A DNA stretch of 33,739 nt from an uncultured Chromatiaceae bacterium (GTDB lineage Bacteria; Pseudomonadota; Gammaproteobacteria; Enterobacterales; Alteromonadaceae), in the NCBI GenBank assembly GCA_946482325.1, contig CAMLRA010000027.1, positions 1 through 33,739 of the forward strand. Direction: 5' to 3'. Below the pieces are notes generated by a model that saw only the letters and a program-made list of their open reading frames with translations, did no database searches and had not been told where the DNA came from. Shown in pieces: positions 1 to 8,567 of this stretch. Made by a program: the position numbers and the translations under genes. Within the stretch, counting starts at the first letter, position 1. Every line of letters begins with the position of its first letter.

Positions 1-44
1 AAAAAGCAAAGGTGTTGCGATCACACAGATCATATAAACACATT

Positions 45-71
45 GAGACTACGAGTAACACTCGTAGTCTC
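45..71 (-). terminator. Perfect hairpin ending the glycosylation operon
   Basis: A perfect 12-bp inverted repeat (GAGACTACGAGT, 3-nt loop, ACTCGTAGTCTC) lies 10 bp downstream of the last gene of the minus-strand operon. On the minus strand it is followed by a mixed GTGTTTATAT stretch rather than a clean U-tract, so it may be an imperfect intrinsic terminator or an RNA 3'-end stabiliser. Nothing else is recognisable in the 44 bp to its left. Confidence 0.6.
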
Positions 72-80
72 ATTGTTGCA

Positions 81-1358
81 TCAGGATTCTATTATCCGCA
101 TGTAATTCTCTAGTGGTTCATTAATAACATGGCGTACGAACCATTCATGAGATAGCAGCCCCATATTCTTATAGTAATCTGGTCGTTTGAGATAATCCTC
201 AAGCGAATCCTTTATTTCTGCTTCATTATTTGACTTCATTATTGGATATAAATCGTCATACAGCCCTTCATACATTTCATCATGTCTGAGTTGCATAATA
301 GGGAGCTGCATCGCCATAAACTCAAATAACACACCACCGGTGACCCAACTGAGGCCAAAATCTACCGCACCGATGTCGGCAAGTGTCAGGCATGCCATGA
401 TCTCTTTGCGCTGCATCACAGGAAGCCACAATACGTGTTCTGTAATTCCTAACTCTTCAATTAAATCTTTGGAGGTTTGTACATCCGGTCCGTAGGCAGC
501 GGTCACCAAACAAGCTTTGGTTGCAGGGTTAGCGTGAACAAAATCCGCAAAGCCTCTAATTAAAATATCATTCCGCTTTTGCGTTAAATCATTCGGTGAG
601 TTTTTCCAGGCGTGTCTGGAGTGATGAAAGACGACCAGATCATTCTGTTCCCGAACGGCCCGCACCAGCTGATAAGACGTCAGGGAATCAGTGTGATTCT
701 CAATATATTTTTGATTGTATTCTGGCAAGTAAACAACAGGTAAAGTCACAGGTCTCATCAAATGATGCGTACCTAGACGATCTACCAGATATTCCCAATG
801 GTCGTTTTGGCAAATACAAAAAATGTGTTTGGCTTCTTTAATAGCTGCAGCCTGATGGTAGGACAACTTAAAACTGCGATAGTTGCCCGCCATTTTAGCC
901 AAACCTAATTTCCTTAAAGTCTTCATAACGAAGTCTTTGCCTGATAGGTTTCTGTAAAACACGTCGAGCTTGTTTAGTAATGAAAACAACCTATTGTTGT
1001 AAAAATAAAATGGCACCTCGTAGAAATCGCTGCCATATGGTACAAAAATATCAAGCTTAAGCCCCGCGCGGTGCAGAAAAAAGGGCGCGAATCCGCAAGC
1101 AATAATCAAATCGAATCCTGCCATATCTTGTTGTATTTTTTTAATCGCCAGAGGATCCACAGAAAAAAAGCCAGCTTTTATCCAGTTAGCCTCATGTACA
1201 AAGTGTTCGAAGTTATGAGTATAAGTGTCGGCGTCAGGTTGAAAGTGTTCATGCTCCCCGAGCAAGAACACATGCGCGTCAACGCCGCGATCTCTCAAAT
1301 ACCGGCCAATGGTAAAAAAATTATTATTCATATTGCAGACGAGCGCGACTTTCTTCAT
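81..1358 (-). CDS. GT-B fold glycosyltransferase (GT4-like)
   Basis: A 425-residue protein with the layout of a GT-B glycosyltransferase. The N-terminal half opens with a Rossmann-type strand (KKVALVCNMNNNFF) and carries FDLIIACGFAPFFLHRAG followed by VPYGSDFYEVPF. The C-terminal half has the donor-site pattern GGVLFEFMAMQLPIM, in which a Glu sits where the EX7E motif of GT4 enzymes is expected. No signal peptide or membrane segment is seen, so it should act in the cytoplasm. It is the last gene of the run, 3 bp after the hisF-like stop, with GGAG 6 nt before the ATG. It probably adds one sugar of the flagellin glycan or a related surface glycan; donor and acceptor cannot be read from the sequence. 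The gene looks AT-richer than the genes at 5500-11400. Confidence 0.75.
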   Translation of the reverse strand: MKKVALVCNMNNNFFTIGRYLRDRGVDAHVFLLGEHEHFQPDADTYTHNFEHFVHEANWIKAGFFSVDPLAIKKIQQDMAGFDLIIACGFAPFFLHRAGLKLDIFVPYGSDFYEVPFYFYNNRLFSLLNKLDVFYRNLSGKDFVMKTLRKLGLAKMAGNYRSFKLSYHQAAAIKEAKHIFCICQNDHWEYLVDRLGTHHLMRPVTLPVVYLPEYNQKYIENHTDSLTSYQLVRAVREQNDLVVFHHSRHAWKNSPNDLTQKRNDILIRGFADFVHANPATKACLVTAAYGPDVQTSKDLIEELGITEHVLWLPVMQRKEIMACLTLADIGAVDFGLSWVTGGVLFEFMAMQLPIMQLRHDEMYEGLYDDLYPIMKSNNEAEIKDSLEDYLKRPDYYKNMGLLSHEWFVRHVINEPLENYMRIIES

Positions 1359-1361
1359 AAA

Positions 1362-2177
1362 CTACTCCGCTATATTTTCCTGACTGGTCTCGAGCAGATT
1401 CTGTCGGCTGATTTGCTCACAAAGAGCATTCTCAAGCCTGCTACGGTCAGGGAAATTAACCAATACGCCCATTCCTTTTTTCTGATATACCACCATACTA
1501 CCCAGCGCAACGGCTGAAGCACCGGCATTCTTGACAACAGATTGAATTGAGTGAAGGTCGTAAGCGCCACCGTTTGCAATCACAGGTACAGAAACGAGTT
1601 TAGCCATACGCTGAACCAGTTTTTCATCAAAGCCAGCCCACGTGCCCTCTTGGTCGATGCTGGTCAACAGAATTTCTCCCGCCCCAGCCTGCTCCATCCG
1701 CTGGATCCAGTCTTCTGGTTTTACTGACTCTTTAACAGTCCCGCCTGCTGAGTAGACATGGTAGCGTCCAAACAAATCTTTTTTTACATCAATAGAAACG
1801 ACAACAGATTGACTACCGTATTTATCAGCAATAGCGCGAACCAAACCAGGATCCCTGTATGCAACGCTATTAATGACGACTTTTTCAAAACCAATTGCAA
1901 ATAAATTGTCAGCATGTTCAATTTTGGTAATACCACCACCATAAGACAGCGGCATAAAACACTCATTACTCAGCTGGCGAAGCAAATTAAAGTTCGGTTC
2001 TGTCTTATGAAGAGACGATTGAATATCTAATATGCACAGTTCATCGACTTCCAACTCATTGAAAATTCGCAACGTGTTGACGGGATCACCAATATATTTT
2101 GGATGCTTGAATTTAACTGTTTTGACTAAAGATTCATCTTTTAGCAGCAGACAGGGAATTACTCTGGTTCTGAGCAT
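1362..2177 (-). CDS. hisF: HisF-like ammonia-channel subunit for sugar amidination
   Basis: A 271-residue (beta-alpha)8 barrel of the HisF family. In histidine synthesis HisF closes the imidazole ring using Asp11 and Asp130 (Thermotoga numbering). Here Asp130 is kept (VVVSID, residue 130), but position 11 is Leu (PCLLLK, residues 8-13), so a normal cyclase is unlikely. The ammonia-gate residues I recall from HisF, Arg5, Glu46, Lys99 and Glu167 (here 168), are all present. This fits HisF2-type proteins that pass ammonia from HisH to WbpG. GGAG lies 6 nt before the ATG, which directly follows the hisH stop. The hisH-like and wbpG-like genes next to it support a sugar role rather than histidine synthesis. 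Confidence 0.88.
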   Translation of the reverse strand: MLRTRVIPCLLLKDESLVKTVKFKHPKYIGDPVNTLRIFNELEVDELCILDIQSSLHKTEPNFNLLRQLSNECFMPLSYGGGITKIEHADNLFAIGFEKVVINSVAYRDPGLVRAIADKYGSQSVVVSIDVKKDLFGRYHVYSAGGTVKESVKPEDWIQRMEQAGAGEILLTSIDQEGTWAGFDEKLVQRMAKLVSVPVIANGGAYDLHSIQSVVKNAGASAVALGSMVVYQKKGMGVLVNFPDRSRLENALCEQISRQNLLETSQENIAE

Positions 2178-2798
2178 TCATATCTCCGCAAAATTCTTCA
2201 GCAAAGTCATACCAAATTGATGACTTTTTTCTGGATGAAATTGGACACCATATATATTATCCCGGTGGATAGCGGCATCAAACTGAACACCATAATCTGC
2301 TGTTAAAAGACTATTGCCACGGTGTTTTGCATGAACAAAATAAGAGTGTACAAAATAAAATCGAACTTCATCTTTGTCGTAAAGCCCTTCGAGGAGTGGT
2401 TCCCGCACTCGCTTTGTTCGGACAACATTCCAGCCCATGTGCGGTACTTTATACTCTGCCGCAATACGACCTTTGAAGGCACAGGTTTGAGCATCAATCC
2501 AGCCAAGTCCCGGTAACTGCCCCTCCTCAGAACCCTTGGTTAATAATTGCATACCAAGACAAATCCCCAATATAGGAATCTGTTTCTTGACCGCGAGCTC
2601 GTCCAGTACCTCTCTGACCCCAGAGTGATTGATATGCCGCATTGCAGTATCAAAAGCGCCGACGCCGGGCAATATCAGTTTTTCAGCTTTAATCAGCTGC
2701 GAAGGGTCAGCAATAATCTGACAGGGTTTCCCTAAGTATCTCAGCATGTTAGCAACTGAACCAAGGTTTCCCATGCCGTAATCTACAATGCTTATCAC
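2178..2798 (-). CDS. hisH: HisH-like glutamine amidotransferase for sugar amidination
   Basis: A 206-residue class-I (triad) glutaminase of the HisH family. It releases ammonia from glutamine for the partner HisF-like barrel. The nucleophile is Cys80 in GICLGMQ, and His188 and Glu190 complete the triad in QFHPEKS; the oxyanion region PGVGAFD is at residues 44-50. The length is normal for HisH. Its ATG overlaps the wbpG-like stop by 4 nt, and its own stop abuts hisF, so the three are translationally coupled. No other histidine gene is present, and the co-linear WbpG homologue indicates the HisH2/HisF2 arrangement known from the Pseudomonas aeruginosa O5 O-antigen cluster. Confidence 0.9.
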   Translation of the reverse strand: MISIVDYGMGNLGSVANMLRYLGKPCQIIADPSQLIKAEKLILPGVGAFDTAMRHINHSGVREVLDELAVKKQIPILGICLGMQLLTKGSEEGQLPGLGWIDAQTCAFKGRIAAEYKVPHMGWNVVRTKRVREPLLEGLYDKDEVRFYFVHSYFVHAKHRGNSLLTADYGVQFDAAIHRDNIYGVQFHPEKSHQFGMTLLKNFAEI

Positions 2799-3955
2799 TT
2801 ATTTTCACCAAGTGGAAAGCAGTACTTTAGATAGAAACTCATTGGCACTAAATTCGCTTTTGCCAACACAGCAAACAATGGTCTGAGGCGCTCAAATCTG
2901 CGTTTATAAGTATTAAAATCCCTAAAACTTCGACAAGGACCGGCGATTAACTGTTCAAATTCGGTCTCGGTGAGTCCTAAACGCTTTCGAACATAAAGTA
3001 ATAATTCAGGGTCAACCTCTACAGGTTTTCCATATATCGCCAATGCTTCTTGCTGCGTTTTGATTCCAGCCCGGACCTCAGCTGACAAACTCAGATTACG
3101 ATGATCTAAGTTAAATTTTTTCGGATTATAGTAAGTATGCAGGAAGGAAGCAGACCTATTTTCCAGGTGATGACCACCGTAATATGTCCAGCCTGTTTTT
3201 TCAGTCAGAATGCGCTGTGCTTCGGCTTTTGAATAATCGATGTACCAAAGTGGCCTGATAAATTTTTGTCGATAAACCAATGCCCACTTCATAAACTGAA
3301 AAAACGTCATATTCGGATATGTTTTTAGTTTTTTCAATCTACCGTAACGGCGATGGATATCTTCTATATATTTTCCATCAAAATAGTTCTTCCCTACGGG
3401 AGCAATACCCTCAGCAACAAAGGAATGACCTTCGAGAATGTATTGGACACCATACTTCGCAGCGGCACTTCGAAGAACCTGTACAAATCCTATATCGGTA
3501 GACGCGTCAAATTCGGGCACTCCCGCCTTCAAAAAGGCTAAAAAAATATCATCAGCTTCTTTGTTGTCAACGACATATGTGTACAAATCAACATTCAGTG
3601 CTTGTGTCACTTTCCGAATATTTTCCGTTGCAATCGCCGTATTCCAGGTATTGTCGTAGTGAACAGCCAGAGGTCTTAAACCCCATTCCAGGGCTTTCAT
3701 TAATAAAAAGGATGAATCAGTACCACCACTGACACCGATCACACAGTCATACTGTTTGTTTTGTCCATCCTGTTTAATTTTACCAATAATTTCAGCGAGT
3801 TTTCGCTCGCCCTCTGGTAAACCCGTGCCATATTGCTGTTTTAGCGTTTCAACCTGACGGCAATAATTACAGACGCCACTGACATCAAATGAAATGGCGG
3901 GCACGTTTTCGTCATAAATACAGGTTTTACACACCTTGGCTTGTTCTTGTCGCAT
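2795..3955 (-). CDS. wbpG: N-acetyl sugar amidotransferase (WbpG family)
   Basis: A 386-residue member of the PP-loop ATP pyrophosphatase superfamily related to WbpG and PseA. These enzymes adenylate the carbonyl of a sugar N-acetyl group and use ammonia to make an acetamidino (N-acetimidoyl) group. Visible motifs are a Cys pair CKTC (Cys9, Cys12), a second pair CNYC (Cys29, Cys32), probably metal binding, and the PP-loop SGGTDS at residues 76-81. It overlaps hisH by 4 nt, and HisH/HisF would supply the ammonia. With wbpB/D/E close by, a diacetamido-uronic acid is the likeliest substrate, but a nonulosonic acid is possible because PseA-type enzymes act on pseudaminic acid. The SD before the ATG is weak. 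Confidence 0.88.
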   Translation of the reverse strand: MRQEQAKVCKTCIYDENVPAISFDVSGVCNYCRQVETLKQQYGTGLPEGERKLAEIIGKIKQDGQNKQYDCVIGVSGGTDSSFLLMKALEWGLRPLAVHYDNTWNTAIATENIRKVTQALNVDLYTYVVDNKEADDIFLAFLKAGVPEFDASTDIGFVQVLRSAAAKYGVQYILEGHSFVAEGIAPVGKNYFDGKYIEDIHRRYGRLKKLKTYPNMTFFQFMKWALVYRQKFIRPLWYIDYSKAEAQRILTEKTGWTYYGGHHLENRSASFLHTYYNPKKFNLDHRNLSLSAEVRAGIKTQQEALAIYGKPVEVDPELLLYVRKRLGLTETEFEQLIAGPCRSFRDFNTYKRRFERLRPLFAVLAKANLVPMSFYLKYCFPLGENK

Positions 3956-4008
3956 ACCGCACCATTAATTAAAAGCTTCATAACAAATCATGCAACGAAC
4001 AGTCATTC

Positions 4009-4953
4009 TCATGATATTTTTTTCTTTGCCACAATTGTTATGCCTGATTCCTGAACATTTTCAATTTCAATGTCCAAATCATTATTAAGGCACCATTGCC
4101 TAACTTCGGCTTCTGTATGACGGTGGCAGTTTGTGGGCCGGTACCAATCAAAATTGATATGATGCATTTCGTCGAAACTATAATCGTCCCGATAAAACGC
4201 CTTAAACACATGCCAGTAAAACAAGCGTTGAATATCATATTCGCCAGATTCAATACCCAAGAATGGAATAGGCTCCTTAATCGTTACTTTTTGGTTCAAC
4301 TGGCCTAATTCAATACCAAGCGCCGTCAATGGTTTCAGTGCCTCCCAAGCCGCTTGGTCAGACATGCCGGCAATAGCATTTCGAATGTAATCGTCGGTAA
4401 ATTCACGGATTACACTTTTTTTGCGATAGACGTAAAACATAAAATAACCACCGGGTTTCAGCTTGGTGCAAAGGTGGTTAAAAGTACGCTCTGTATTATC
4501 TGTGTGATGAAGCACGCCTTCAGAAAAAATAATATCAACAGATTCCTCGGGTAGCGTCAGTGCTGAAATATCGCCCTGAAAAAACTCCCCCTCAAGCTGC
4601 AGCTCGCTGAACCGTTGTTCCGCAACCTGATAGGCTGTAGAAATATCCACACCGAGATATTGATGCTGGCGCAAGTACGGACCGAAAAACAATGTCCCTG
4701 AAAATCCGGCACCACAACCTGCATCCAGAATGATCTTGGATGTTTGCCCCAGCCACTGTTCAAGTTTACCGATATCCCCGGCACAATAACGCTCAATCAG
4801 CCACTCTTTGGCGCGTCGGTTTGATTGCTCGGAGTCGTAGCTATCCTTTTTTGCCCATTTATAGCCAAAGGTTTGCTCCGTCTGACGCTGAGATTCTGAA
4901 GTCGGAGAAGTTCGGCTGCTTTCGAGGTTAAATTTCTTAATTAAACTGGTCAT
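4009..4953 (-). CDS. Class I SAM-dependent methyltransferase
   Basis: A 314-residue protein with the Rossmann methyltransferase fold. Motif I is ILDAGCGAG (residues 75-83), followed by the acidic ribose-binding strand end LGVDIS. The post-motif region VDIIFSEGVLHHTDNTE and the KPGGYFMFYVY segment match the Methyltransf_11 pattern. The C-terminal 130 residues are rich in Tyr, Trp and His and may form an acceptor lid. AGGGA lies 4-5 nt before the ATG. Between the acyltransferase and wbpG genes it probably N- or O-methylates the sugar made by this operon; the target atom cannot be inferred. Confidence 0.8.
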   Translation of the reverse strand: MTSLIKKFNLESSRTSPTSESQRQTEQTFGYKWAKKDSYDSEQSNRRAKEWLIERYCAGDIGKLEQWLGQTSKIILDAGCGAGFSGTLFFGPYLRQHQYLGVDISTAYQVAEQRFSELQLEGEFFQGDISALTLPEESVDIIFSEGVLHHTDNTERTFNHLCTKLKPGGYFMFYVYRKKSVIREFTDDYIRNAIAGMSDQAAWEALKPLTALGIELGQLNQKVTIKEPIPFLGIESGEYDIQRLFYWHVFKAFYRDDYSFDEMHHINFDWYRPTNCHRHTEAEVRQWCLNNDLDIEIENVQESGITIVAKKKIS

Positions 4954-5017
4954 AATTTCCCTTCGGTCTGTGCATTCTGCGTGCTGCAGCTTAAATTCGC
5001 TCTATTTATTGATCACT

Positions 5018-5530
5018 TCAGCCAACCACTCGGGCCGGGTTCCCAGCAACTTTTGTCCCTGGTGCTACATCGGCATTTACGAAGCTATTTGCGCCAATCA
5101 CAGCCCCGTCACCGATACAGATACCCCGGGAAATGACGGTGTTTGGACCAATGTAACAGCGACTTCCAATATTGGTCGGTGCGTATTGATAAGGTTTTTC
5201 TCCGCCGCTGACTGCCCATTCCACGCTGTCATGGCTATAAATCTGCACGTTCATTGAAATAGAACAATAGTCGCCGATGTTGAGTCCACCACTGCCATCG
5301 AGCATCACTCCTGGGCCGATCCAACAGTGTTTACCTACAGTGACATTACCAATCACCACAGCGCTGTCATAGATACTGGTACCCTCGCCAAAGCCAAGGT
5401 ACTGCGCTTTTTCCCATCGATCACTGAAATAATCACCAAAAGGCAGTACCCGATTGAATTGCTGTTTTTTATCGCTACGCAGCTTTTTGAATAACTTTAT
5501 GACGACAGACAGTATTTTCTGCGGCTTCAT
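5018..5530 (-). CDS. Hexapeptide-repeat sugar acyltransferase
   Basis: A 170-residue left-handed beta-helix acyltransferase. Imperfect hexapeptide repeats run from IGNVTVGKHCWIGPGV to the end, with a loop carrying His (YSHDSVEW) typical of the active site, and the family-typical end KVAGNPARVVG. Such enzymes move an acetyl or other acyl group from acyl-CoA to a hydroxyl or amino group of a sugar. I chose the ATG at 5530, which overlaps the asparagine-synthase stop by one base (TGATG); a TTG one codon earlier is the alternative. It probably acylates the amino group made by the upstream aminotransferase, by analogy with WbpD and PseH/PglD-type steps. Confidence 0.8.
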   Translation of the reverse strand: MKPQKILSVVIKLFKKLRSDKKQQFNRVLPFGDYFSDRWEKAQYLGFGEGTSIYDSAVVIGNVTVGKHCWIGPGVMLDGSGGLNIGDYCSISMNVQIYSHDSVEWAVSGGEKPYQYAPTNIGSRCYIGPNTVISRGICIGDGAVIGANSFVNADVAPGTKVAGNPARVVG

Positions 5531-7416
5531 CAATTCATACCTAAATGGTCATTCACGTATTGCCGGCAGCTTAACAGCGACCAAATGAGCAAACGCCGAT
5601 TTTGTTTCCCGCTGGCATGCTCTTCTGCCAACTGTTTCACACACTCAAAATCGAGAAACTGAAATACAGGTTGGTTTGGTTTGAACAGCGCATCATGCAC
5701 AAACTGGATACTATCGCCCTTAAACCAGCTGGCATCTGGCGCAGAAAAGCCTTGTTTCTCCGCTTTAGAAATATCTTCCGGGATATATCGTCCCATCACA
5801 TCGCGCAGAATTTGTTTGCCGTCTTTTGTTTTCTGGAAATAACTTCTCGACTTGTCGCCCGGCTCATTTTCATTCAGCCGAACGACTTCTTTTAAATTAT
5901 TCAGCTTTAATGCCACCGGACAGCGCATGGCGAAATCTACCAGGTCGTTGTCCAGAAACGGCACCCGGCTTTCCAGACTATGAGCCATGCTGAGCTTGTC
6001 TTCCACCACCAATAAACCATGTAAAAAGGTCTTGGCTTCAAAATACAGTGAATGGTTGATGTAGTCTTCCGGCGTGGTCAGTTCGCTGGCTTTTTGCTGG
6101 AACACATCGCGGAAAATGTCGCGGGTCCAGACATGGGATACGTTGGACCAAATTGGCGCAAATAGCTGTTTTAACTCAGAATTTGAAACCAACCGCTGCC
6201 AGAATTGATAATACTTGTCGATATAGTTTTCAAAGTTGTCGTTATTGACGGCCCGGTAATAACGCCATGGATAACCACCAAAGAGCTCGTCACCACCGGC
6301 ACCGCTCAGTACCACTTTGACAAATTTACTGGCAAGCTTTGCCGCATAATAATTTGGGTAACTTTGCCCAACCCGAGGCTCTTCCAGGTGGTAGGCCAGC
6401 TTGGGTAAACAACGCTCCATATCACCAGCTTTAAGCACCATCTCATAGTGTTCGGTTTTAAAGTGATAGGACATATGCTCGGCTTTTGCGCGCTCGTCAA
6501 ACGCCAGCTCAAGGCCTGAGGCAGAATGCAGGTCAAAACCACAGGTAAAGGTTTTAATATAAGGATGCGAGCGCGCAGCGACCGCCGTGATAGAGCCGCT
6601 GTCGATACCGCCGCTGAGATAACAGCCGAGTTCCACGTCACTGACCAGCTGGCGATTCACCGCCTGGACAAAAAGCCGGTCTAACTCTTCGCGGTACTCT
6701 TCAACTGAGGCTTTTTCCGTTGGTTCGCGGAAATTAAAATCCCAATATTGTGTGAGCTGCAGCCCTGCTTGTGGCAGGCGCAAGTCGAACCAGCCATAGT
6801 GCCCGGCAGGCAACAAACGGATGTTTTCCACCAGAGTGCGGTCGGTAAAAATATTCTGGAAAGTGAAATATTCCAGCAGCGCCGCTTTATCGATACCGCG
6901 CGGTGCACCAGGGTGCGCCAGCATAGCTTTTTGTTCAGAGCCAAACAGCAGATAGTCTGGTGTCAGGCTGTAATACAGCGGTTTAATGCCATAACGGTCG
7001 CGCGCCAGCAGCAGGCGTTGCTCCTGCCGGTCCCACAGGGCAAAAGCAAACATACCGTTGAAGCGCGTTATCGCTTCAGTACCCCAGGCGGCAAAGGCAT
7101 TGAGCACCACTTCAGTATCAGTTTGCGAGCGGAACCAATAACCCAGCGCTTCAAGCTCAGTGCGCAGCTCACGGAAATTGTAAATCTCACCGTTATAACT
7201 CAATACATAACGATAATTTGACGCCAGCATCGGTTGATGGCCGGCCGGTGATAAATCAATAATGGCGAGACGACGATGTCCGAGGCCAACCGGCCCTTCA
7301 ATCCACTGGCCTTCACCGTCCGGACCACGATGTGCAATCGCATCGGTCATCCGTTTTAACAGCACGGGCGAGACAGCCTCGCCCCTTAGTGAAATAACGC
7401 CAGTGACGCCGCACAT
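5530..7416 (-). CDS. asnB: Asparagine-synthase-like glutamine amidotransferase
   Basis: A 628-residue two-domain protein of the AsnB family. The mature N-terminal nucleophile is Cys2 (MCGVTG) of a class-II glutaminase domain, with HRGPDG (29-34) and NGEIYN (75-80). The C-terminal ATP-dependent synthetase domain has the P-loop SGGIDS (268-273) and SGAGGDELFGGYPWRYY. All glutaminase and PP-loop residues I can check are present. Family members in glycan loci amidate a carboxylate such as a uronic acid (WbpS is the example I recall), so a sugar amide is a plausible product here, but an ordinary asparagine synthetase cannot be excluded. The gene starts 2 bp after the aminotransferase stop, inside the sugar operon. 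Confidence 0.85.
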   Translation of the reverse strand: MCGVTGVISLRGEAVSPVLLKRMTDAIAHRGPDGEGQWIEGPVGLGHRRLAIIDLSPAGHQPMLASNYRYVLSYNGEIYNFRELRTELEALGYWFRSQTDTEVVLNAFAAWGTEAITRFNGMFAFALWDRQEQRLLLARDRYGIKPLYYSLTPDYLLFGSEQKAMLAHPGAPRGIDKAALLEYFTFQNIFTDRTLVENIRLLPAGHYGWFDLRLPQAGLQLTQYWDFNFREPTEKASVEEYREELDRLFVQAVNRQLVSDVELGCYLSGGIDSGSITAVAARSHPYIKTFTCGFDLHSASGLELAFDERAKAEHMSYHFKTEHYEMVLKAGDMERCLPKLAYHLEEPRVGQSYPNYYAAKLASKFVKVVLSGAGGDELFGGYPWRYYRAVNNDNFENYIDKYYQFWQRLVSNSELKQLFAPIWSNVSHVWTRDIFRDVFQQKASELTTPEDYINHSLYFEAKTFLHGLLVVEDKLSMAHSLESRVPFLDNDLVDFAMRCPVALKLNNLKEVVRLNENEPGDKSRSYFQKTKDGKQILRDVMGRYIPEDISKAEKQGFSAPDASWFKGDSIQFVHDALFKPNQPVFQFLDFECVKQLAEEHASGKQNRRLLIWSLLSCRQYVNDHLGMN

Positions 7417-7418
7417 AA

Positions 7419-8567
7419 TCAGGCGCCTAACCGATGCAGCGCGGCTGCAACGTACTGATAATCTTCCTGACTCATGCGGTTATGCAGCGGGATCGCCATT
7501 GTCTGATTGTTACACTGCATCGCCCCCGGATAATCGGTTGGTTTAAAACCATAGCGCTCCGCATAGTAGCCCAACATATGCACCGCATGCGTACCAGGCC
7601 GTGTCGCGATGCCCATGGCTTGTAGTTGCTCCATCAGGCGGTTGCGCGGTGCCGGTGCTTTACTTTCATCAATCATCAGTACAAAAGCCTGCCAGGCGTG
7701 TTGGCCATTTTCCGGGAATACCGGCAATTGCAGCCAGGGTAAATCGGCTAAGGCTTCGCGATAAAACTCAGCCGCTTGCTGGCGTTCGGCAATGAATTTG
7801 TCCAGTTTGCCCAGCTGCACCAGGCCCACAGCACCCTGTAAATCCGTCATCCGGTAGTTAAATCCGAGCAAGTTAAAATCAGGCAGCAGATAAGGCCGCG
7901 GGCCCAAATGCCGCTGCTCTTCGGACACCGAAGCACCGTGGTTCCGGTACATTTCTGCCGTTTGCATAAAGGCAGCGTCATTGCTGGTCAGCATACCGCC
8001 TTCACCAGTGGTAATGGATTTACGCGGGTGAAAGGAAAACGCCGCGGCAGTGCCAAGCGCGCCGGCAAATACGCCGTTATAACTGGCACCGGTCGCACAG
8101 GCAGCGTCTTCAATAATCGGCATGCCCGCTGGCGATACAGCGCGAATTGCATCCATGTCGGCACACAGTCCAAACAGATGCACCACGATCACCGCTTTGG
8201 TATTAGCGGTAATGCGACGGGCTAAATCTTGCGGGCAAATATTATTGGTATGCGGGTCCACATCGGCCAGCACCGGCGTGGCGCCGCAATACAGCACCAC
8301 ATTCGCGGTCGCTACCCAGGTAAAAGCCGGTACAATCACTTCATCGCCAGGGCCAATGCCCAAAGCCACCAGCGCCAGATGCAAGGCGGTGGTACAGCTG
8401 GTGGTTGCAAGTGCATGATTGACCTGATGGCGGGCGGCAAAAGCTTTTTCAAAGGCCGCGACCTTTGGCCCCTGCGTCAGCCAGCCGGTTTGCAACGGCT
8501 CGCGGGTGGCTTGCCATTCTTCATCGCCGGTCGATGGTAACGAGATTTGAATGTTGCGCTTCTCCAT
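7419..8567 (-). CDS. PLP-dependent sugar aminotransferase (DegT/DnrJ/EryC1/StrS)
   Basis: A 382-residue DegT-family aminotransferase that would place an amino group from glutamate on a keto sugar nucleotide. The fold markers are GDEVIVPAFTWVATAN (residues 74-89), the cofactor-contacting IIEDAACATG (151-160), and the Schiff-base lysine Lys183 in FHPRKSITTGEGG. AGGGAG stands 7 nt before the ATG, which overlaps the epimerase stop as ATGA, so the two are probably translated together. It is clearly distinct from the second DegT enzyme at 9767-10861, so the locus makes two different amination steps. It resembles perosamine or LegC-type aminotransferases; the substrate position (C-4 or other) is not known. 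Confidence 0.85.
   Translation of the reverse strand: MEKRNIQISLPSTGDEEWQATREPLQTGWLTQGPKVAAFEKAFAARHQVNHALATTSCTTALHLALVALGIGPGDEVIVPAFTWVATANVVLYCGATPVLADVDPHTNNICPQDLARRITANTKAVIVVHLFGLCADMDAIRAVSPAGMPIIEDAACATGASYNGVFAGALGTAAAFSFHPRKSITTGEGGMLTSNDAAFMQTAEMYRNHGASVSEEQRHLGPRPYLLPDFNLLGFNYRMTDLQGAVGLVQLGKLDKFIAERQQAAEFYREALADLPWLQLPVFPENGQHAWQAFVLMIDESKAPAPRNRLMEQLQAMGIATRPGTHAVHMLGYYAERYGFKPTDYPGAMQCNNQTMAIPLHNRMSQEDYQYVAAALHRLGA

Noticed and set aside
1362..2798. Histidine biosynthesis genes hisH-hisF
   Set aside because: The HisF cyclase residue Asp11 is Leu, no other his gene is nearby, and both are coupled to a WbpG homologue.
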